Origin: Streptomyces sp. NRRL F-5123
Lineage (GTDB): Bacteria > Actinomycetota > Actinomycetes > Streptomycetales > Streptomycetaceae
Assembly: GCF_000721495.1 (NCBI RefSeq)
Contig: NZ_JOHY01000042.1
Span: forward strand, 1 to 61,182
Length of the DNA stretch: 61,182 bases
Direction of reading: 5' to 3'
Shown here: positions 50,854 through 61,141 of the stretch, in pieces
How the letters are laid out: every line of letters starts with the position of its first letter
Position numbering within the stretch: the first letter of the stretch is position 1
The notes under the pieces: model-generated
Database searches by the model: none
The model's input: the letters and a program-made list of their open reading frames with translations, nothing else
What the model was told of the DNA's origin: nothing
Position numbers and translations under genes: made by a program

Positions 50854-52257
50854 TCAGTCGCCGAGCCGGTCGATCTGCCGCATGCGGTTGGTGACGTCGA
50901 GCGCCGCCACCTTGTACGACTCCGCCAGCGTCGGGTAGTTGAAGACGGCGTCGACCAGGTAGTCCACCGTGCCGCCGCAGCCCATCACGGCGTGCCCGAT
51001 GTGGATCAGCTCGGTCGCGCCGGTGCCGAAGCAGTGCACCCCCAGCAGCCGCCGGTCCTGCGGGGACACCAGCAGCTTGAGCATGCCGTGCGCGTCGCCG
51101 ATGATCTGGCCGCGGGCCAGCTCGCGGTAGCGCGAGACGCCCACCTCGAAGGGGACCGAGGCATCGGTGAGCTCGTCCTCGGTGCGGCCGACGAAGCTGA
51201 TCTCCGGGATCGTGTAGATGCCGATCGGCTGGAGGTCGGCGAGCGCGTGCACCGGCTCGCCGAAGGCGTGGTAGGCCGCGCAGCGGCCCTGCTCCATCGA
51301 GGTCGCGGCGAGCGCGGGGAAGCCTATGACGTCGCCGACCGCGTAGATGTGCGGCACCGCGGTGCGGTAGTGCTCGTCCACCGCGAGCCGGCCGCGCTTG
51401 TCCGCGGCCAGGCCCGCCCGGTCCAGGGCCAGCTCGTCGGTGAGGCCCTGCCGCCCCGCGGAGTACATGACGGCGTCGGCCGCGATCTTCTTGCCGCTCG
51501 CCAGCACCGTCAGGGTGCCGTTCTCGTGCCGCTCCACGGCCGCGACGGTCTCGCCGAAACGGAAGGTCACCCCGAGGTCGCGCAGGTGGTAGCGCAGCGC
51601 CTCGACGATCTCGGCGTCGCAGAAGTCCAGCATGCCCTCGCGCTGCTCGACGACCGTGATCCGGCTGCCCAGCGCGGCGAACATCGAGGCGTACTCCATG
51701 CCGATCACCCCGGCGCCGACGATCACCATGGAGCGCGGCACCCGCTCCATGCGCAGCACGCTGTCGGAGTCCATCACCGTGCGGTCGTCGAACTCCACGC
51801 TCGCCGGGCGGGCCGGCCGCGTTCCCGTGGCGATGACGACGCGGTCGGCGGTCACCACGCGCTCCTGGCCGCCCGCGTCGGTCACGGCCACGGTGTGCTC
51901 GTCCAGGAAGCGCCCGGTGCCGTCCAGCACCGTGATGCGGTTGCGGGACAGCTGGCTGCGCACCACGTCCACCTCGCGGCCGACGACGTGTTGCGTCCTG
52001 GCCGTCAGGTCGGCGACGGTGATGTCCTCCTTGAGCCGGTAGCTCTGCCCGTACAGATCCCGCTGGTTGAGACCGGTGAGGTAGAGCACCGCCTCGCGTA
52101 GCGTCTTGGACGGGATCGTGCCGGTGTGCAGGGACACCCCGCCGAGCCGGTCGGTGCGGTCCACCAGGGCCGCCCGCCTGCCGAGTTTCGCGGCCGCGAT
52201 GGCCGCCTTCTGCCCGCCGGGGCCCGAACCGATCACCAGTAGGTCGTAGTCGCGCAC
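50854..52257 (-). CDS. sthA: Si-specific NAD(P)+ transhydrogenase-like flavoprotein
   Basis: A 467-aa FAD-dependent pyridine nucleotide-disulfide oxidoreductase family protein. FAD motif: [18 protein letters not shown] (residues 5-22). NAD(P) motif: [20 protein letters not shown] (about 178-197). [20 protein letters not shown] and the C-terminal dimerisation domain are typical of soluble transhydrogenase. The redox-active CxxxxC pair of lipoamide dehydrogenases is missing ([19 protein letters not shown], both Cys replaced), which agrees with transhydrogenase rather than disulfide chemistry. It should balance NADH and NADPH in the cytoplasm. GTG 52257 has a CAGACT 6 nt upstream and no Shine-Dalgarno, so again it may be leaderless. 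Confidence 0.88.
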   Translation of the reverse strand: MRDYDLLVIGSGPGGQKAAIAAAKLGRRAALVDRTDRLGGVSLHTGTIPSKTLREAVLYLTGLNQRDLYGQSYRLKEDITVADLTARTQHVVGREVDVVRSQLSRNRITVLDGTGRFLDEHTVAVTDAGGQERVVTADRVVIATGTRPARPASVEFDDRTVMDSDSVLRMERVPRSMVIVGAGVIGMEYASMFAALGSRITVVEQREGMLDFCDAEIVEALRYHLRDLGVTFRFGETVAAVERHENGTLTVLASGKKIAADAVMYSAGRQGLTDELALDRAGLAADKRGRLAVDEHYRTAVPHIYAVGDVIGFPALAATSMEQGRCAAYHAFGEPVHALADLQPIGIYTIPEISFVGRTEDELTDASVPFEVGVSRYRELARGQIIGDAHGMLKLLVSPQDRRLLGVHCFGTGATELIHIGHAVMGCGGTVDYLVDAVFNYPTLAESYKVAALDVTNRMRQIDRLGD

Positions 52258-52327
52258 CCGGCCAGTCTGTCACCCGGTCCGCGCGCGCGTCACCGCTTCG
52301 GTACGGGCGGGAGCCCGCCCCGCGCGG

Positions 52328-54691
52328 CTACTTCGGGTGCTGCGGGCGGCGCAGCGGGGCGCGGCCGGGCGGTTGGGCGGGCGGTGGGCGGTGCTCGGGG
52401 GTGGGCAGGTCGTGCTCGGCGGGCTTGTCCGTGGTGAGGGTGAACTCCACGCCGTAGTGGACCAGCTGGAGCGGCTCGCCGGCCGCCAGGGTGTACGTGG
52501 CGGTGTTGCGGCCGACCTCCACCCGCAGTCGGCGGCCGCGGAAGAGCAGCCGGAAGGAGATGCGGCTGAGGGTCTCCGGCAGCCGGGGCGCGAAACGCAG
52601 CCGGCCGCCGTCGAAGAGCCGCATGCCGCCGAGCCCGGCCACCAGGGCCGTCCAGGTGCCGGCCAGCGCTGCGATGTGCAGCCCGTCGCGGGCGTTGTTC
52701 TCCAGGTCCTCCAGGTCGATCATCGCCGACTCGCCCAGGTAGTCGTACGCCAGTTGCAGATGCCCGACCTCGGCGGCGAGCACCGACTGGCAGTAGGCCG
52801 ACAGCGACGAGTCGCGGACCGTCAGCGGCTCGTAGTAGGCGAAGTTGCGGGCCTTCTGCTCCAGCGTGAAGGCGTCCCCGCGCAGGTACATCGCCAGCAC
52901 CAGGTCGGCCTGCTTGACGACCTGCTTGCGGTAGAGGTCGAAGTACGGGTAGTGCAGCATCAGCGGGTAGTGGTCCTCGGGGGTGCCCGCGAAGTCCCAG
53001 ACCTGGTGGCGGGTGTAGCCCGCCGACTGCTCGTGCACCCCGAGGCCGTCGTCGAAGGGCAGCGTCATCGCGGCGGCCGCGTCCCGCCAGGCGGCGGTCT
53101 CCTCGTCGGTCACGCCGAACTCGGCGGCGTGCCGCGGATGCCGCTCGGCGGCGTCCGCGGCGGCCTCCAGGTTCGCCTGCGCCATGAGGTTGGTGTAGGC
53201 GTTGTCGTCGCTGATCGCGCTGTACTCGTCGGGCCCGGTCACGCCGTCGATGTGGAAGGCGCCCGCGTGGTCGTGGTGGCCCAGCGAGCGCCACAACCGG
53301 GCGGTCTCGACGAGGAGTTCGAGCCCGGTGTCGCGCTCGAACGCCTCGTCCCCGGTGACGGCGACGTAGCGCACGACCGCGTCGGCGATGTCGGCGTTGA
53401 CGTGGAAGGCGGCGGTGCCGGCCGGCCAGTAGCCGGACGCCTCCTCGCCGTTGATCGTCCGCCACGGGAAGGCCGCGCCCGCGAGGCCCAGTTGGCGGGC
53501 CCGCTCCTTCGCGGTCGGCAGGGTGTTGCGCCGCCATCTCAGCACCTCGGCGGCGGCCCGCGGCGAGGTGTACGTCAGCAGCGGCAGCACGAACGTCTCG
53601 GCGTCCCAGAAGGTGTGGCCGTCGTAGCCGGAGCCGGTCAGGCCCTTGGCGGGGAGGGCCCGCTCCTCGGCCCGCGCGCCGACTTGGAGCACGTGGAAGA
53701 GCGCGAAGCGCACCGCCTGCTGGATCTCGGTGTCGCCGTCCACCTCGACGTCGGCGCGCTCCCAGAAGTCGTCCATGTACGCCCGCTGCTGGTCCAGCAG
53801 CCCCTTCCAGCCGGTGTCCCGGGCGCCCACCAGCGCCGCGTCCGCCTGGTCGCGCAGCGCCGGCAGCGAGCGGGTCGCCGACCACCCGTAGGCGACGAAC
53901 TTCTCCAGCCGCAGCGCCTGCCCGGCGCCCACCACCGAGGTGACGGTCAGCCGGCTGACGTCGTCGGCGGAGTCCGCGGACACCTGTGTGGTGCCCGCCG
54001 GGCCCTCCACCCGGTGGTCGGCGGCCACCGCGACCCGCAGCCTGCTGCGGGTGGTGGAGTGCACCAGCCGCAGCCGGGTGCCCGCGGCGCCGTGCTCCTC
54101 GCTCTGCAGCGGCGAGGACAGCGCGGCCGACACCCGCGGGTCGCCGGGGGAGTGCGGCACCTCCTCGTTGGCCGCCAGCTCCGACTGCACCACCAGCCGC
54201 ACCTCGCCGTCCAGCGGCTCGACCTCGTAGGCGATGGCGGCGACCGCGCGCTGCCGGAAGGACACCATCCGGGTCGAGCGCACCCGCACCGCGCGCCCGG
54301 CGGGGGAGACCCACTCGCACTCCCGGCGCAGCACCCCGGCCCGCAGGTCCAGCTCCCGCACGTGCGAGCGGACCGTGCCGTAGCGCAGGTCGAACGGCTC
54401 GTCGTCGACCAGCAGCCGGATCAGCTTGCCGTTGGTGACGTTGATGACCGTCTGCCCGGACTCCGGGTAGCCGTAGCCGGCCTCGGCGTACGGCAGCGGG
54501 TGCAGCTCGTGCAGCCCGTTGAGGTACGTGCCGGGCAGGCCGTTGGGCTCGCCCTCGTCGAGGTTGCCGCGCCAGCCGATGTGGCCGTTGGACAGTGCGA
54601 ACACCGACTCGCTCTGCGGCAGCAGGTCGAGGTTGAGCTCCAGCTCGCGCAGGCTCCAGGGTGAGACCTCGTAGGCCGGGTCGGTGATCAC
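52328..54691 (-). CDS. GH65 disaccharide phosphorylase-type protein (maltose/trehalose/kojibiose)
   Basis: A 787-aa GH65 protein. The N-terminal domain begins [20 protein letters not shown]. The (alpha/alpha)6 barrel carries [15 protein letters not shown], the acid motif [18 protein letters not shown], and [11 protein letters not shown], a set that matches true phosphorylases. The C-terminal tail is Pro-rich. It overlaps the following HAD gene (upstream on this strand) by 4 bases. A phosphorylase plus beta-phosphoglucomutase turns an alpha-glucosyl disaccharide into glucose and glucose 6-phosphate, saving ATP. Which disaccharide is used is open. Confidence 0.9.
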   Translation of the reverse strand: MITDPAYEVSPWSLRELELNLDLLPQSESVFALSNGHIGWRGNLDEGEPNGLPGTYLNGLHELHPLPYAEAGYGYPESGQTVINVTNGKLIRLLVDDEPFDLRYGTVRSHVRELDLRAGVLRRECEWVSPAGRAVRVRSTRMVSFRQRAVAAIAYEVEPLDGEVRLVVQSELAANEEVPHSPGDPRVSAALSSPLQSEEHGAAGTRLRLVHSTTRSRLRVAVAADHRVEGPAGTTQVSADSADDVSRLTVTSVVGAGQALRLEKFVAYGWSATRSLPALRDQADAALVGARDTGWKGLLDQQRAYMDDFWERADVEVDGDTEIQQAVRFALFHVLQVGARAEERALPAKGLTGSGYDGHTFWDAETFVLPLLTYTSPRAAAEVLRWRRNTLPTAKERARQLGLAGAAFPWRTINGEEASGYWPAGTAAFHVNADIADAVVRYVAVTGDEAFERDTGLELLVETARLWRSLGHHDHAGAFHIDGVTGPDEYSAISDDNAYTNLMAQANLEAAADAAERHPRHAAEFGVTDEETAAWRDAAAAMTLPFDDGLGVHEQSAGYTRHQVWDFAGTPEDHYPLMLHYPYFDLYRKQVVKQADLVLAMYLRGDAFTLEQKARNFAYYEPLTVRDSSLSAYCQSVLAAEVGHLQLAYDYLGESAMIDLEDLENNARDGLHIAALAGTWTALVAGLGGMRLFDGGRLRFAPRLPETLSRISFRLLFRGRRLRVEVGRNTATYTLAAGEPLQLVHYGVEFTLTTDKPAEHDLPTPEHRPPPAQPPGRAPLRRPQHPK

Positions 54692-55431
54692 CTGGCGGGC
54701 TCCAGCAGTTCGGCGAGGTCGGTGACGACCGTGTCGGCGCCGTGCCGGCGCAGCTCCTCGGCCTGCCCCGTGCGGTCCACGCCCACCACCCGGCCGAACC
54801 GCCCGGCGCGCCCGGCGTCCATGCCGACCAGTGCGTCCTCGAAGACCGCGGACTCGTCCGGGCCGCAGCCCAGGTCGCTCGCCGCCTCCAGGTAGGTGTC
54901 CGGTTTGGGCTTTCCGCGCAGGCCCCGCTCGCGGGCCACGTTGCCGTCGATGCGCACGTCGAGCAGCTGCTCGATCCCGGCGGCGACCAGCACGTCCCGG
55001 CAGTTGGCGGAGGAGGAGACCACCGCGGTGCGCAGCCCCGCGGCGCGCACCGCCTCCAGGTAGCGCACCGAGCCGGGGTAGGGCTCGACGCCCTCCTCCC
55101 GGATCTTGTCCAGCACCAGCACGTTCTTGCGGTTGCCGACGCCATGCACGGTGTTCAGCTCGGGCGGGTCGTCCTCCTCGCCCTCGGGCAGCTCGATGCC
55201 GCGCGAGGACAGGAAGCTGCGCACCCCGTCCGCGCGCGGCCGGCCGTCGACGTAGGTGTCGTAGTCCGTGGTCGCGTCGAAGGGCTGGAAGTCCGGGCCC
55301 TCGATGGTGCGCAGCACCGCGTCGAAGGTGTCCTTCCAGGCGGCGGCGTGCACCAGCGCCGTCGGGGTGAGGACACCGTCGAGGTCGAAGAGGCAGGCAC
55401 GGATGCCGTCGGGAAGGCCGATCTCGGTCAT
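54688..55431 (-). CDS. HAD-family beta-phosphoglucomutase-like protein
   Basis: A 247-aa HAD hydrolase-superfamily protein. Motif [21 protein letters not shown] (about residues 13-32) with nucleophile and acid Asp. Motif [14 protein letters not shown] (about 138-149). Motif III Lys: [12 protein letters not shown] (about 174-185). Motif [14 protein letters not shown] (about 198-209). The cap has the beta-PGM-like helical region with [20 protein letters not shown]. It converts beta-glucose 1-phosphate to glucose 6-phosphate by family expectation. The 4-base overlap with the GH65 gene shows translational coupling. ATG 55431. Confidence 0.9.
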   Translation of the reverse strand: MTEIGLPDGIRACLFDLDGVLTPTALVHAAAWKDTFDAVLRTIEGPDFQPFDATTDYDTYVDGRPRADGVRSFLSSRGIELPEGEEDDPPELNTVHGVGNRKNVLVLDKIREEGVEPYPGSVRYLEAVRAAGLRTAVVSSSANCRDVLVAAGIEQLLDVRIDGNVARERGLRGKPKPDTYLEAASDLGCGPDESAVFEDALVGMDAGRAGRFGRVVGVDRTGQAEELRRHGADTVVTDLAELLEPAR

Positions 55432-55534
55432 GACCCTGCTTGTGCCCGCTGACCGCGCCGGGTATGTCCAGCGCCCCGGAAGACCGCCCGACTCGCCGAA
55501 CGGCCGCCCGCCGTCCGGGCGGGACGCGCGGCGC

Positions 55535-56200
55535 TCAGGCGCCGAGCCGGTTGATGTCCCGGGTGGAGAGGATGTGCGGGCCCGCGCCCTCCAGCCGGAC
55601 GGCCGCCAGCATCGACCGGCCCAGCAGCGCGGTGGTGGTGACCCGGTCCGGTGCCAGCCGGTGCGCCAGCGGGTAGAGCCACGAGGTCAGCCGGTAGACG
55701 GTGCGGTAGAGCGGGGTGCGGGAGACGGCGCCGTCCACCGGGCGGATCCAGCCGGGGCGGAACATGTACGCGCGCATGTCCAGGGCCAGCAGTGCGTTCT
55801 CGGTGCGGCCCTTGACCCTGGCCCAGGCCACCCGGCCCTGCTCGGTGCTGTCGGTGCCGGCGCCCGAGACGTAGGTGAAGGCCAGCTCGGGGTTGCCGGC
55901 CGACAGCAGGCGCGCGGCGGCGAGCGGGAAGTCGTAGCTGACCCGGCGGTAGACCTCGGCGCTGTGGCCGCTGGTGGAGACCCCCAGGCAGTAGAAGCAG
56001 GCGTCCGCGCCGGCCAGCTCGGCCGCGACCGGGGACAGGTCGGTGAAGTCGGCGTGCGCGACCTCGCGCAGCTTGGGGTGGTCGACGCCCAGCGGGGCGC
56101 GCCCCACCGCGACCACCTCGGTCACGCCGCCGTCCAGCAGCGCGGCGCGCAGCGCCCCGTGCCCGATCATGCCGGAGGCACCGAAGACAACCACCTTCAT
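55535..56200 (-). CDS. NAD(P)-binding Rossmann-fold oxidoreductase (atypical SDR)
   Basis: A 221-aa protein. The Rossmann motif [19 protein letters not shown] (about residues 3-21) marks an atypical short-chain dehydrogenase, and an [11 protein letters not shown] segment (about 105) is followed by the [12 protein letters not shown] helix. There is no canonical YxxxK. The family includes NADH-flavin reductases and epimerase-like proteins of unknown substrate. ATG 56200 starts the Rossmann fold; a GTG at 56236 would add 12 residues. It is similar to the following gene in fold but not in sequence detail. Confidence 0.82.
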   Translation of the reverse strand: MKVVVFGASGMIGHGALRAALLDGGVTEVVAVGRAPLGVDHPKLREVAHADFTDLSPVAAELAGADACFYCLGVSTSGHSAEVYRRVSYDFPLAAARLLSAGNPELAFTYVSGAGTDSTEQGRVAWARVKGRTENALLALDMRAYMFRPGWIRPVDGAVSRTPLYRTVYRLTSWLYPLAHRLAPDRVTTTALLGRSMLAAVRLEGAGPHILSTRDINRLGA

Positions 56201-56327
56201 CGCGGGCCGCCGCCGCCTTCCCGAATCCGCCGTCACCGCTGACCGGGCGCCGAAGCGGCACCCGCGGAGGGACGATCGTAACTCCCCCCGCGGGCCGCCC
56301 GGTTCACGGCCGGACCCGCCGGGTCGC

Positions 56328-56966
56328 TCAGTCCGCGACCACCGCGACCTTGTGCAGGTAGTCGCCGGAGACGGCCCGGCCCAGCAGGAAGTCGGCGACG
56401 TCGGCCCGGGAGACGGTCGGCATCCCGTGGAGCGCGAGCTTCTCGCCGTGCCGGTAGCGGCGGGTGTGGGCGCCGTTGGTGAGCATCACCGGGTAGACCA
56501 GCGTCCAGTCCAGGCCGCTGTCGCGCAGTACCCGTTCGCCCGCGGCCTTGTCGGCGTAGACCCGGCCGAGCAGCAGCCGGTAGCCGAGCCGCGGCAGCGG
56601 TGGGACCTCCCCGAGCGTGTCGCCGACGCCGAGGCCGGACAGCCAGACCACCCGGGAGACCTCCGCGGCGCGCATCGCCGCCACGATCCGCGGCGCCGCC
56701 TCGGCCATCAGGGCGGGCGCGCGCAGGCCCTGCCAGGTGCGCGCGGTGCCCAGCGTGACCACCACGGCGTCGGTGCCGGCGACCGCGGCGGTCACCGCGT
56801 CCTGGTCGGACGTCACCTGCCCGACGGTGATCGTCAGCCCGGAGTGCGCGGGCGGCGCCTTGGCCGGGTCGCGCACGAAGGCGGTCACCTCGTGGCCGGC
56901 GGCCAGTGCCTGGGCGACCACCTGGCGCCCGGTCGCGCCGGTGCTGCCGAAGACCGCGATCCGCAC
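56328..56966 (-). CDS. NAD(P)-dependent oxidoreductase, NmrA/atypical SDR type
   Basis: A 212-aa protein. The N-terminal motif RIAVFGSTGATGRQVVAQAL (residues 2-21) is the GxxGxxG of NmrA-like/flavin-reductase-like proteins. Further segments are VTAFVRDP, TDAVVVTLGT, VVWLSGLGVG and LDWTLVYPVMLTNG, the usual strand order. GTG 56966 follows GGGAGGA by 5 nt, and the in-frame upstream codons lack a site. Such proteins reduce quinones or flavins, or sense NADPH. It is divergent to nothing; the MarR gene lies 124 bp upstream on the same strand, so co-transcription with MarR is possible. Confidence 0.85.
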   Translation of the reverse strand: MRIAVFGSTGATGRQVVAQALAAGHEVTAFVRDPAKAPPAHSGLTITVGQVTSDQDAVTAAVAGTDAVVVTLGTARTWQGLRAPALMAEAAPRIVAAMRAAEVSRVVWLSGLGVGDTLGEVPPLPRLGYRLLLGRVYADKAAGERVLRDSGLDWTLVYPVMLTNGAHTRRYRHGEKLALHGMPTVSRADVADFLLGRAVSGDYLHKVAVVAD

Positions 56967-57090
56967 GGCGTCCTCCCGCTGCTGTCGTGTCCGGTCCCAC
57001 CGGTGTCCTGCGGGGCGCGCCACCGGCCGGACGCCGGGCCGCGGCCCCGCTCGTACCGTACCCGCGCCGGCCGCGGGCGGGGCGGGGGTG

Positions 57091-57555
57091 TCAGGCGCCG
57101 ACCGGGTCGGCGAGGTGTTCGACGGCGCTGACCAGCGGGGCGAGCCGCGGGTCCTGGGCGGCCTGGTCGAGGGCCTCGCGCAGGGCCGCGTTGTTGGTCG
57201 GACGGGCGGCGTCGAGCAGTTCGGCGCCGGCCGCCGTGACGTCGGTGTAGATACCGCGCCGGTCGGTCGGGCACAGGTAGCGCGACAGCAGCCCGCGCTC
57301 CTCCAGCCGGGTGACCAGCCGGGTCGTCGCGGACTGGCTGAGCACCACCGCGTCGGCGACCTGCTTCATCTGCAGATGGCCGCCCTCGCCGTCGTGCTGC
57401 CGGCTGAGCACGTCCAGCAGCGAGAACTCCCGGACGCTCAGCTCGTGGTCGGCCTGCAGCGCACGCTCGATGTGCGCCTCGATCCGGCCGTGCAGCAGGG
57501 ACAGCGCGCACCACCCGCCGGCGAGTGCGGTCATGGCCGGATCCGTGGCGGTCAT
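57091..57555 (-). CDS. MarR-family transcriptional regulator
   Basis: A 154-aa winged-helix repressor. Helix-rich N-terminus (LSLLHGRIEAHIERAL), then the DNA-binding part LSVREFSLLDVLSRQH, LQMKQVADAVVLSQSATTRL (recognition helix about residues 75-85) and the wing LCPTDRRGIYTDVTAAG. AGGAGGAG precedes the ATG. Divergent from an MFS exporter across 199 bp containing AT-rich repeats, the standard MarR-controlled efflux arrangement. Confidence 0.92.
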   Translation of the reverse strand: MTATDPAMTALAGGWCALSLLHGRIEAHIERALQADHELSVREFSLLDVLSRQHDGEGGHLQMKQVADAVVLSQSATTRLVTRLEERGLLSRYLCPTDRRGIYTDVTAAGAELLDAARPTNNAALREALDQAAQDPRLAPLVSAVEHLADPVGA

Positions 57556-57630
57556 CGCTCCTCCTGGCCCGGTGCGGGCGGTCCGGCGCCCGGCTCCGCT
57601 GCCGTGCGCACTGGCCCCACTCTAACGCGC

Positions 57631-57659
57631 TTGCAATTAATCCGCGTCTGCAATTATTG
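57631..57659. promoter_or_regulatory. MarR-type operator, AT-rich direct repeat
   Basis: TGCAATTA occurs at 57632-57639 and 57649-57656, 17 bp apart. The second copy runs into the dyad CAATTATTG (57651-57659). It stands out in very GC-rich sequence between marR and the MFS gene. Confidence 0.65.
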
Positions 57660-57754
57660 TCGACGCTTGTTACGGGCCCATGCGGGCAACGTGCTGCCGC
57701 GCCCTGCGGCGGCGGAGCCGCGGGGCCACGGGACTACCGGAAGGGTTGCCTCTC

Positions 57755-58999
57755 ATGCCTCTCGCGCTGCTGGCCCTGGCCATCGGGGCCTTCGGGATCG
57801 GCACCACGGAATTCGTCCCCATCGGGCTGCTGCCGCAGATCTCCGACGCCTTCGACGTCTCGGTCCCGACCGCGGGCCTGGCCGTCACGGGGTACGCGCT
57901 CGGCGTCGTCGCCGGGGCGCCGGTCATGACGGCGCTGGGCACGCGTATCGCCCGCAAGCGGATGCTGATGCTGCTCATGGCGCTGTTCACGGTCGGCAAC
58001 CTGGTCTCGGCCGCCGCCCCCGACTTCGGGGTGCTGCTGGCCGGGCGGGTGATCACCTCGCTCGCGCACGGCGCCTTCTTCGGCATCGGCTCGGTCGTCG
58101 CCGCCGAGCTGGTCGCGCCCGCCCGGCGGGCCGGCGCGATCGCGATGATGTTCACCGGGCTGACCGTCGCCAACGTCGTCGGAGTGCCGCTCGGCACCCT
58201 CGTCGGCCAGGGCGCCGGCTGGCGGGTCACCTTCCTGGTCGTCGCCGTCCTCGGGGTGGCCGGCCTGCTCGGCGTCGCCCGACTGGTGCCCGACCTGCCG
58301 CGCCCGGAGGGCGTGAGCCTGCGGCACGAGCTCGCCGTCTTCCGCAACGCGCAGGTGCTGCTCGCGCTCGGCACGACCGTCTTCGGCTTCGGCGGGGTCT
58401 TCGCCGCCATCACCTACCTGGCGCCGATGATGACGGACGTCGCCGGCTTCTCCGACGGCGGCGTGACCTGGCTGCTGGTGCTGCTCGGCCTCGGCATGGT
58501 CGTCGGCAACCTGGCCGGCGGCAGGCTCGCCGACCGGCGGCTGATGCCCGCGCTGCTCACCGCGCTCGGCGGCCTGGCCGCGGTGCTCGCCGCCTTCACC
58601 GTGACCGCGCACCACCAGGCCGCCGCGGCCGTCACCGTCTTCGCCGTCGGCGCGCTCGGCTTCGCCACCACCCCGCCGCTGCAGAAGCGGGTGCTCGACC
58701 AGGCCGCCGGGGCACCGACGCTCGCCTCGGCCGCCAACATCGGCGCCTTCAACCTCGGCAACGCGCTCGCCGCCTGGCTCGGCGGGCTGGTCATCTCGGC
58801 CGGCCACGGCTACACCGCCGCCAACTGGGTCGGCGTCGGCCTGGCCGGCGTCGCGGTGCTGCTGGCGGCGGCGTCGATGGTGCTGGAGCGCGGCGGCGCC
58901 CGCCGCCCGGGCCGCGTCGTCGCCCGTTCCGCCGTCGCGGACCCGGCCGCGGCGGGCGCCGCCGCCGAGCTCAGCCCGCGGGGGTCGCGCCCACGCTGA
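57755..58999 (+). CDS. MFS drug transporter, DHA1 (12-helix) family
   Basis: A 414-aa, 12-helix exporter, close to the chloramphenicol/arabinose efflux (CmlR/AraJ) branch. It starts ALLALAIGAFGIGTTEFVPI, and the GTTEF segment is characteristic. Motif A: GTRIARKRMLMLLMAL (about residues 68-83); motif C: GLTVANVVGVPLGTLVGQ (about 133-150). ATG 57755 follows GGAAGGG by 9 nt. It overlaps the convergent secreted-protein gene by 29 bp. Likely controlled by the divergent MarR protein. Substrate unknown. Confidence 0.9.
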   Translation: MPLALLALAIGAFGIGTTEFVPIGLLPQISDAFDVSVPTAGLAVTGYALGVVAGAPVMTALGTRIARKRMLMLLMALFTVGNLVSAAAPDFGVLLAGRVITSLAHGAFFGIGSVVAAELVAPARRAGAIAMMFTGLTVANVVGVPLGTLVGQGAGWRVTFLVVAVLGVAGLLGVARLVPDLPRPEGVSLRHELAVFRNAQVLLALGTTVFGFGGVFAAITYLAPMMTDVAGFSDGGVTWLLVLLGLGMVVGNLAGGRLADRRLMPALLTALGGLAAVLAAFTVTAHHQAAAAVTVFAVGALGFATTPPLQKRVLDQAAGAPTLASAANIGAFNLGNALAAWLGGLVISAGHGYTAANWVGVGLAGVAVLLAAASMVLERGGARRPGRVVARSAVADPAAAGAAAELSPRGSRPR

Positions 59000-59492
59000 C
59001 GTACGTGACGTCGACGGTCGCGGGCTGCGCGGTCGCGCTCGTCGGCGCGGGCACGAAGCCCACCGTGCCGGTGCCGTAGCAGGGCAGGTTCAGGTCCTGC
59101 GGGATCGCAACCTTCACGCCGTACGCCTTGATCTCGGTGGCCGGCGCCGCCGAGGTCGGGTTCCCGAAGGCGACCAGGACGTGGTCGGCGGACTCGCCGG
59201 TGTAGCCGACCCGGGCCTGGGCCGGGGTCGACCCGGACACCAGCTGGACCGACACCGACTGACCGGCCATCGGGTGGCCGGTCGAGGTGCCGCTCACCGG
59301 GCCGAAGCAGCCGACCTGGATCACGGCGCCGATCGTGGCGCCGTTGACCTGGCCGACGAAGGTCTGGTGCGGCCGGATCGGGAGCGGGTCGACCTGGGCC
59401 GCCGCCGCGGACGACGTCCCGATCGCGCCGCCCAGCAGGGCGACGGCCGCGACGATGCCGGAATTCCGTAACCGATGGTGCGTGCTGCGCAT
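58971..59492 (-). CDS. Small secreted protein with a single disulfide-type Cys pair
   Basis: A 173-aa exported protein with signal peptide (NSGIVAAVALLGGAIGTSSA, then AAA). The mature part is all-beta in pattern (FVGQVNGATIGAVIQVGCFG, GQSVSVQLVSG, VLVAFGNPTSA) and has two Cys (about residues 62 and 139). I do not recognise a catalytic motif; similar 'hypothetical' proteins are common in streptomycetes. GGAGG 5 nt before the ATG at 59492 fixes the start. The 3' end overlaps the MFS gene by 29 bp tail to tail. Confidence 0.8.
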   Translation of the reverse strand: MRSTHHRLRNSGIVAAVALLGGAIGTSSAAAAQVDPLPIRPHQTFVGQVNGATIGAVIQVGCFGPVSGTSTGHPMAGQSVSVQLVSGSTPAQARVGYTGESADHVLVAFGNPTSAAPATEIKAYGVKVAIPQDLNLPCYGTGTVGFVPAPTSATAQPATVDVTYVSVGATPAG

Positions 59493-59776
59493 GTCTACCT
59501 CCGGACGTGGGGGTCCCGGGGCTTGTCCGCGGCCCCGGAGGACAACGAGGGCGAACCGTGCGAGAGCACCTGCATCGTAGTGGCCCCCGCTCCGAACGGA
59601 CCCCGCCCGGAAGCGTCCCGTCCGGCCCCCGTACGTCCCGGCCCGCCGCGCCCTCCGCCCGGGGCCTCCCGGCTGGCGGGGGCGGGGACGCCGCGGTAGG
59701 ACAGGAGGAGGTGCGAAGCCGCCGGCGGCGGGAAGGCGGAACCGGACCGCACGCAGCCCCAGAAGGGACGGACATC

Positions 59777-61141
59777 GTGGCACGACCCAGGATCCTCGTG
59801 GTGGGAGCCGGCTTCGCCGGAGTGGGCTGCGTCCGCAGACTGGAGCGCAACCTCGGCCGGGACGAGGCGGACATCGCCCTCGTGACGCCCTTCTCCTACC
59901 AGCTCTACCTGCCCCTGCTGCCGCAGGTCGCCTCCGGCATCCTCACCCCGCAGTCGATCGCCGTGTCGCTGCGCCGCAGCAGGCGCTACCGCACCCGGAT
60001 CATCCCCGGCGGCGCGGTCGGCGTGGACACCGCGGCCAAGGTCTGCGTGGTGCGGACGATAACGGACGAGATGTTCAACGAGCCCTACGACTACCTCGTC
60101 CTCGCTCCCGGCAGCATCACCCGCACCTTCGACATCCCCGGCCTGGTCGACAACGCCCGCGGGATGAAGACGCTCGCCGAGGCCGCGTACGTACGCGACC
60201 ACGTCATCGCGCAGCTGGACCTCGCCGACGCCTCCCACGACCCCGCGGAGCGCGAGTCGCGTCTGCAGTTCGTCGTCGTCGGCGGCGGCTACGCCGGCAC
60301 CGAGACCGCGGCCTGCCTGCAGCGGCTGACGACCGCCGCGCTGCACCGCTACCCGCGGCTCGACCCGAAGCTCATCAAGTGGCACCTCATCGACATCGCC
60401 CCCAAGCTCATGCCCGAGCTGGGCGACAAACTCGGCACCAGCGCCCAGCGGATCCTGCGCGACCGCGGCATCGAGATCTCCCTCGGCACCTCGATCGCCA
60501 AGGCCTCGCCGACCGAGGTGACCTTCACCGACGGCCGGGTGGTGCCCAGCCGCACCCTCATCTGGACCGCGGGCGTCGCGGCGAGCCCGCTGATCGGCAC
60601 GCTGGACGCGGAGACCGCGCGCGGCCGCGTCGTCGTCACCCCCGAGATGACGGTGCCCGGCCGGGAGGGGGTCTTCGCCCTCGGCGACGCCGCGGCCGTC
60701 CCGGACCTCACCAAGGACGCGGAGGACGCGGTCTGCCCGCCCACCGCGCAGCACGCCATGCGGCAGGGCGTGCGCGCCGCCGACAACGTCATCGCGGCCC
60801 TGCGGCACCAGCCGCTCAAGCCCTACCGGCACAAGGACATGGGCCTGGTCGTCGACCTCGGCGGCCGCGACGCGGTGTCCAAGCCGATGGGTATCGAGCT
60901 GCGCGGCATGGCCGCGCAGGCCGTCGCCCGCGGCTACCACTGGTCGGCGCTGCGCACCAACGTCGCCAAGACCCGGGTGATGACCAACTGGCTGCTCAAC
61001 GCGGCGGCCGGGGACGATTTCGTGCGCACCGGCTTCCAGTCCCGCAAGCCCGCCACCCTGCGGGACTTCGAGTACACCGACGCGTACCTGTCGCCCGAGG
61101 AGCTGCGCGAGCAGGTCACCGGGGCGCAGCCGCAGACCTGA
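59777..61141 (+). CDS. ndh: Type II NADH:quinone oxidoreductase (NDH-2)
   Basis: A 454-aa FAD-dependent oxidoreductase. FAD motif: RILVVGAGFAGVGCVRRLER (residues 4-23). The NADH motif is VVVGGGYAGTETAACLQRL (about 168-186). TWTAGVAAS-type (LIWTAGVAASPLIG) and FALGDAAAVPD motifs follow. It passes electrons from NADH to menaquinone without pumping protons, at the inner face of the membrane. The C-terminal 60 residues are amphipathic, as expected for membrane docking. GTG 59777 follows AGAAGGGA by 8 nt. The remaining 41 bases of the window hold nothing. Confidence 0.9.
   Translation: MARPRILVVGAGFAGVGCVRRLERNLGRDEADIALVTPFSYQLYLPLLPQVASGILTPQSIAVSLRRSRRYRTRIIPGGAVGVDTAAKVCVVRTITDEMFNEPYDYLVLAPGSITRTFDIPGLVDNARGMKTLAEAAYVRDHVIAQLDLADASHDPAERESRLQFVVVGGGYAGTETAACLQRLTTAALHRYPRLDPKLIKWHLIDIAPKLMPELGDKLGTSAQRILRDRGIEISLGTSIAKASPTEVTFTDGRVVPSRTLIWTAGVAASPLIGTLDAETARGRVVVTPEMTVPGREGVFALGDAAAVPDLTKDAEDAVCPPTAQHAMRQGVRAADNVIAALRHQPLKPYRHKDMGLVVDLGGRDAVSKPMGIELRGMAAQAVARGYHWSALRTNVAKTRVMTNWLLNAAAGDDFVRTGFQSRKPATLRDFEYTDAYLSPEELREQVTGAQPQT

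Noticed and set aside
50854..52257. Lipoamide dehydrogenase or mycothione reductase
   Set aside because: Both redox-active cysteines are absent at the IPSKT region. Soluble transhydrogenase fits better.
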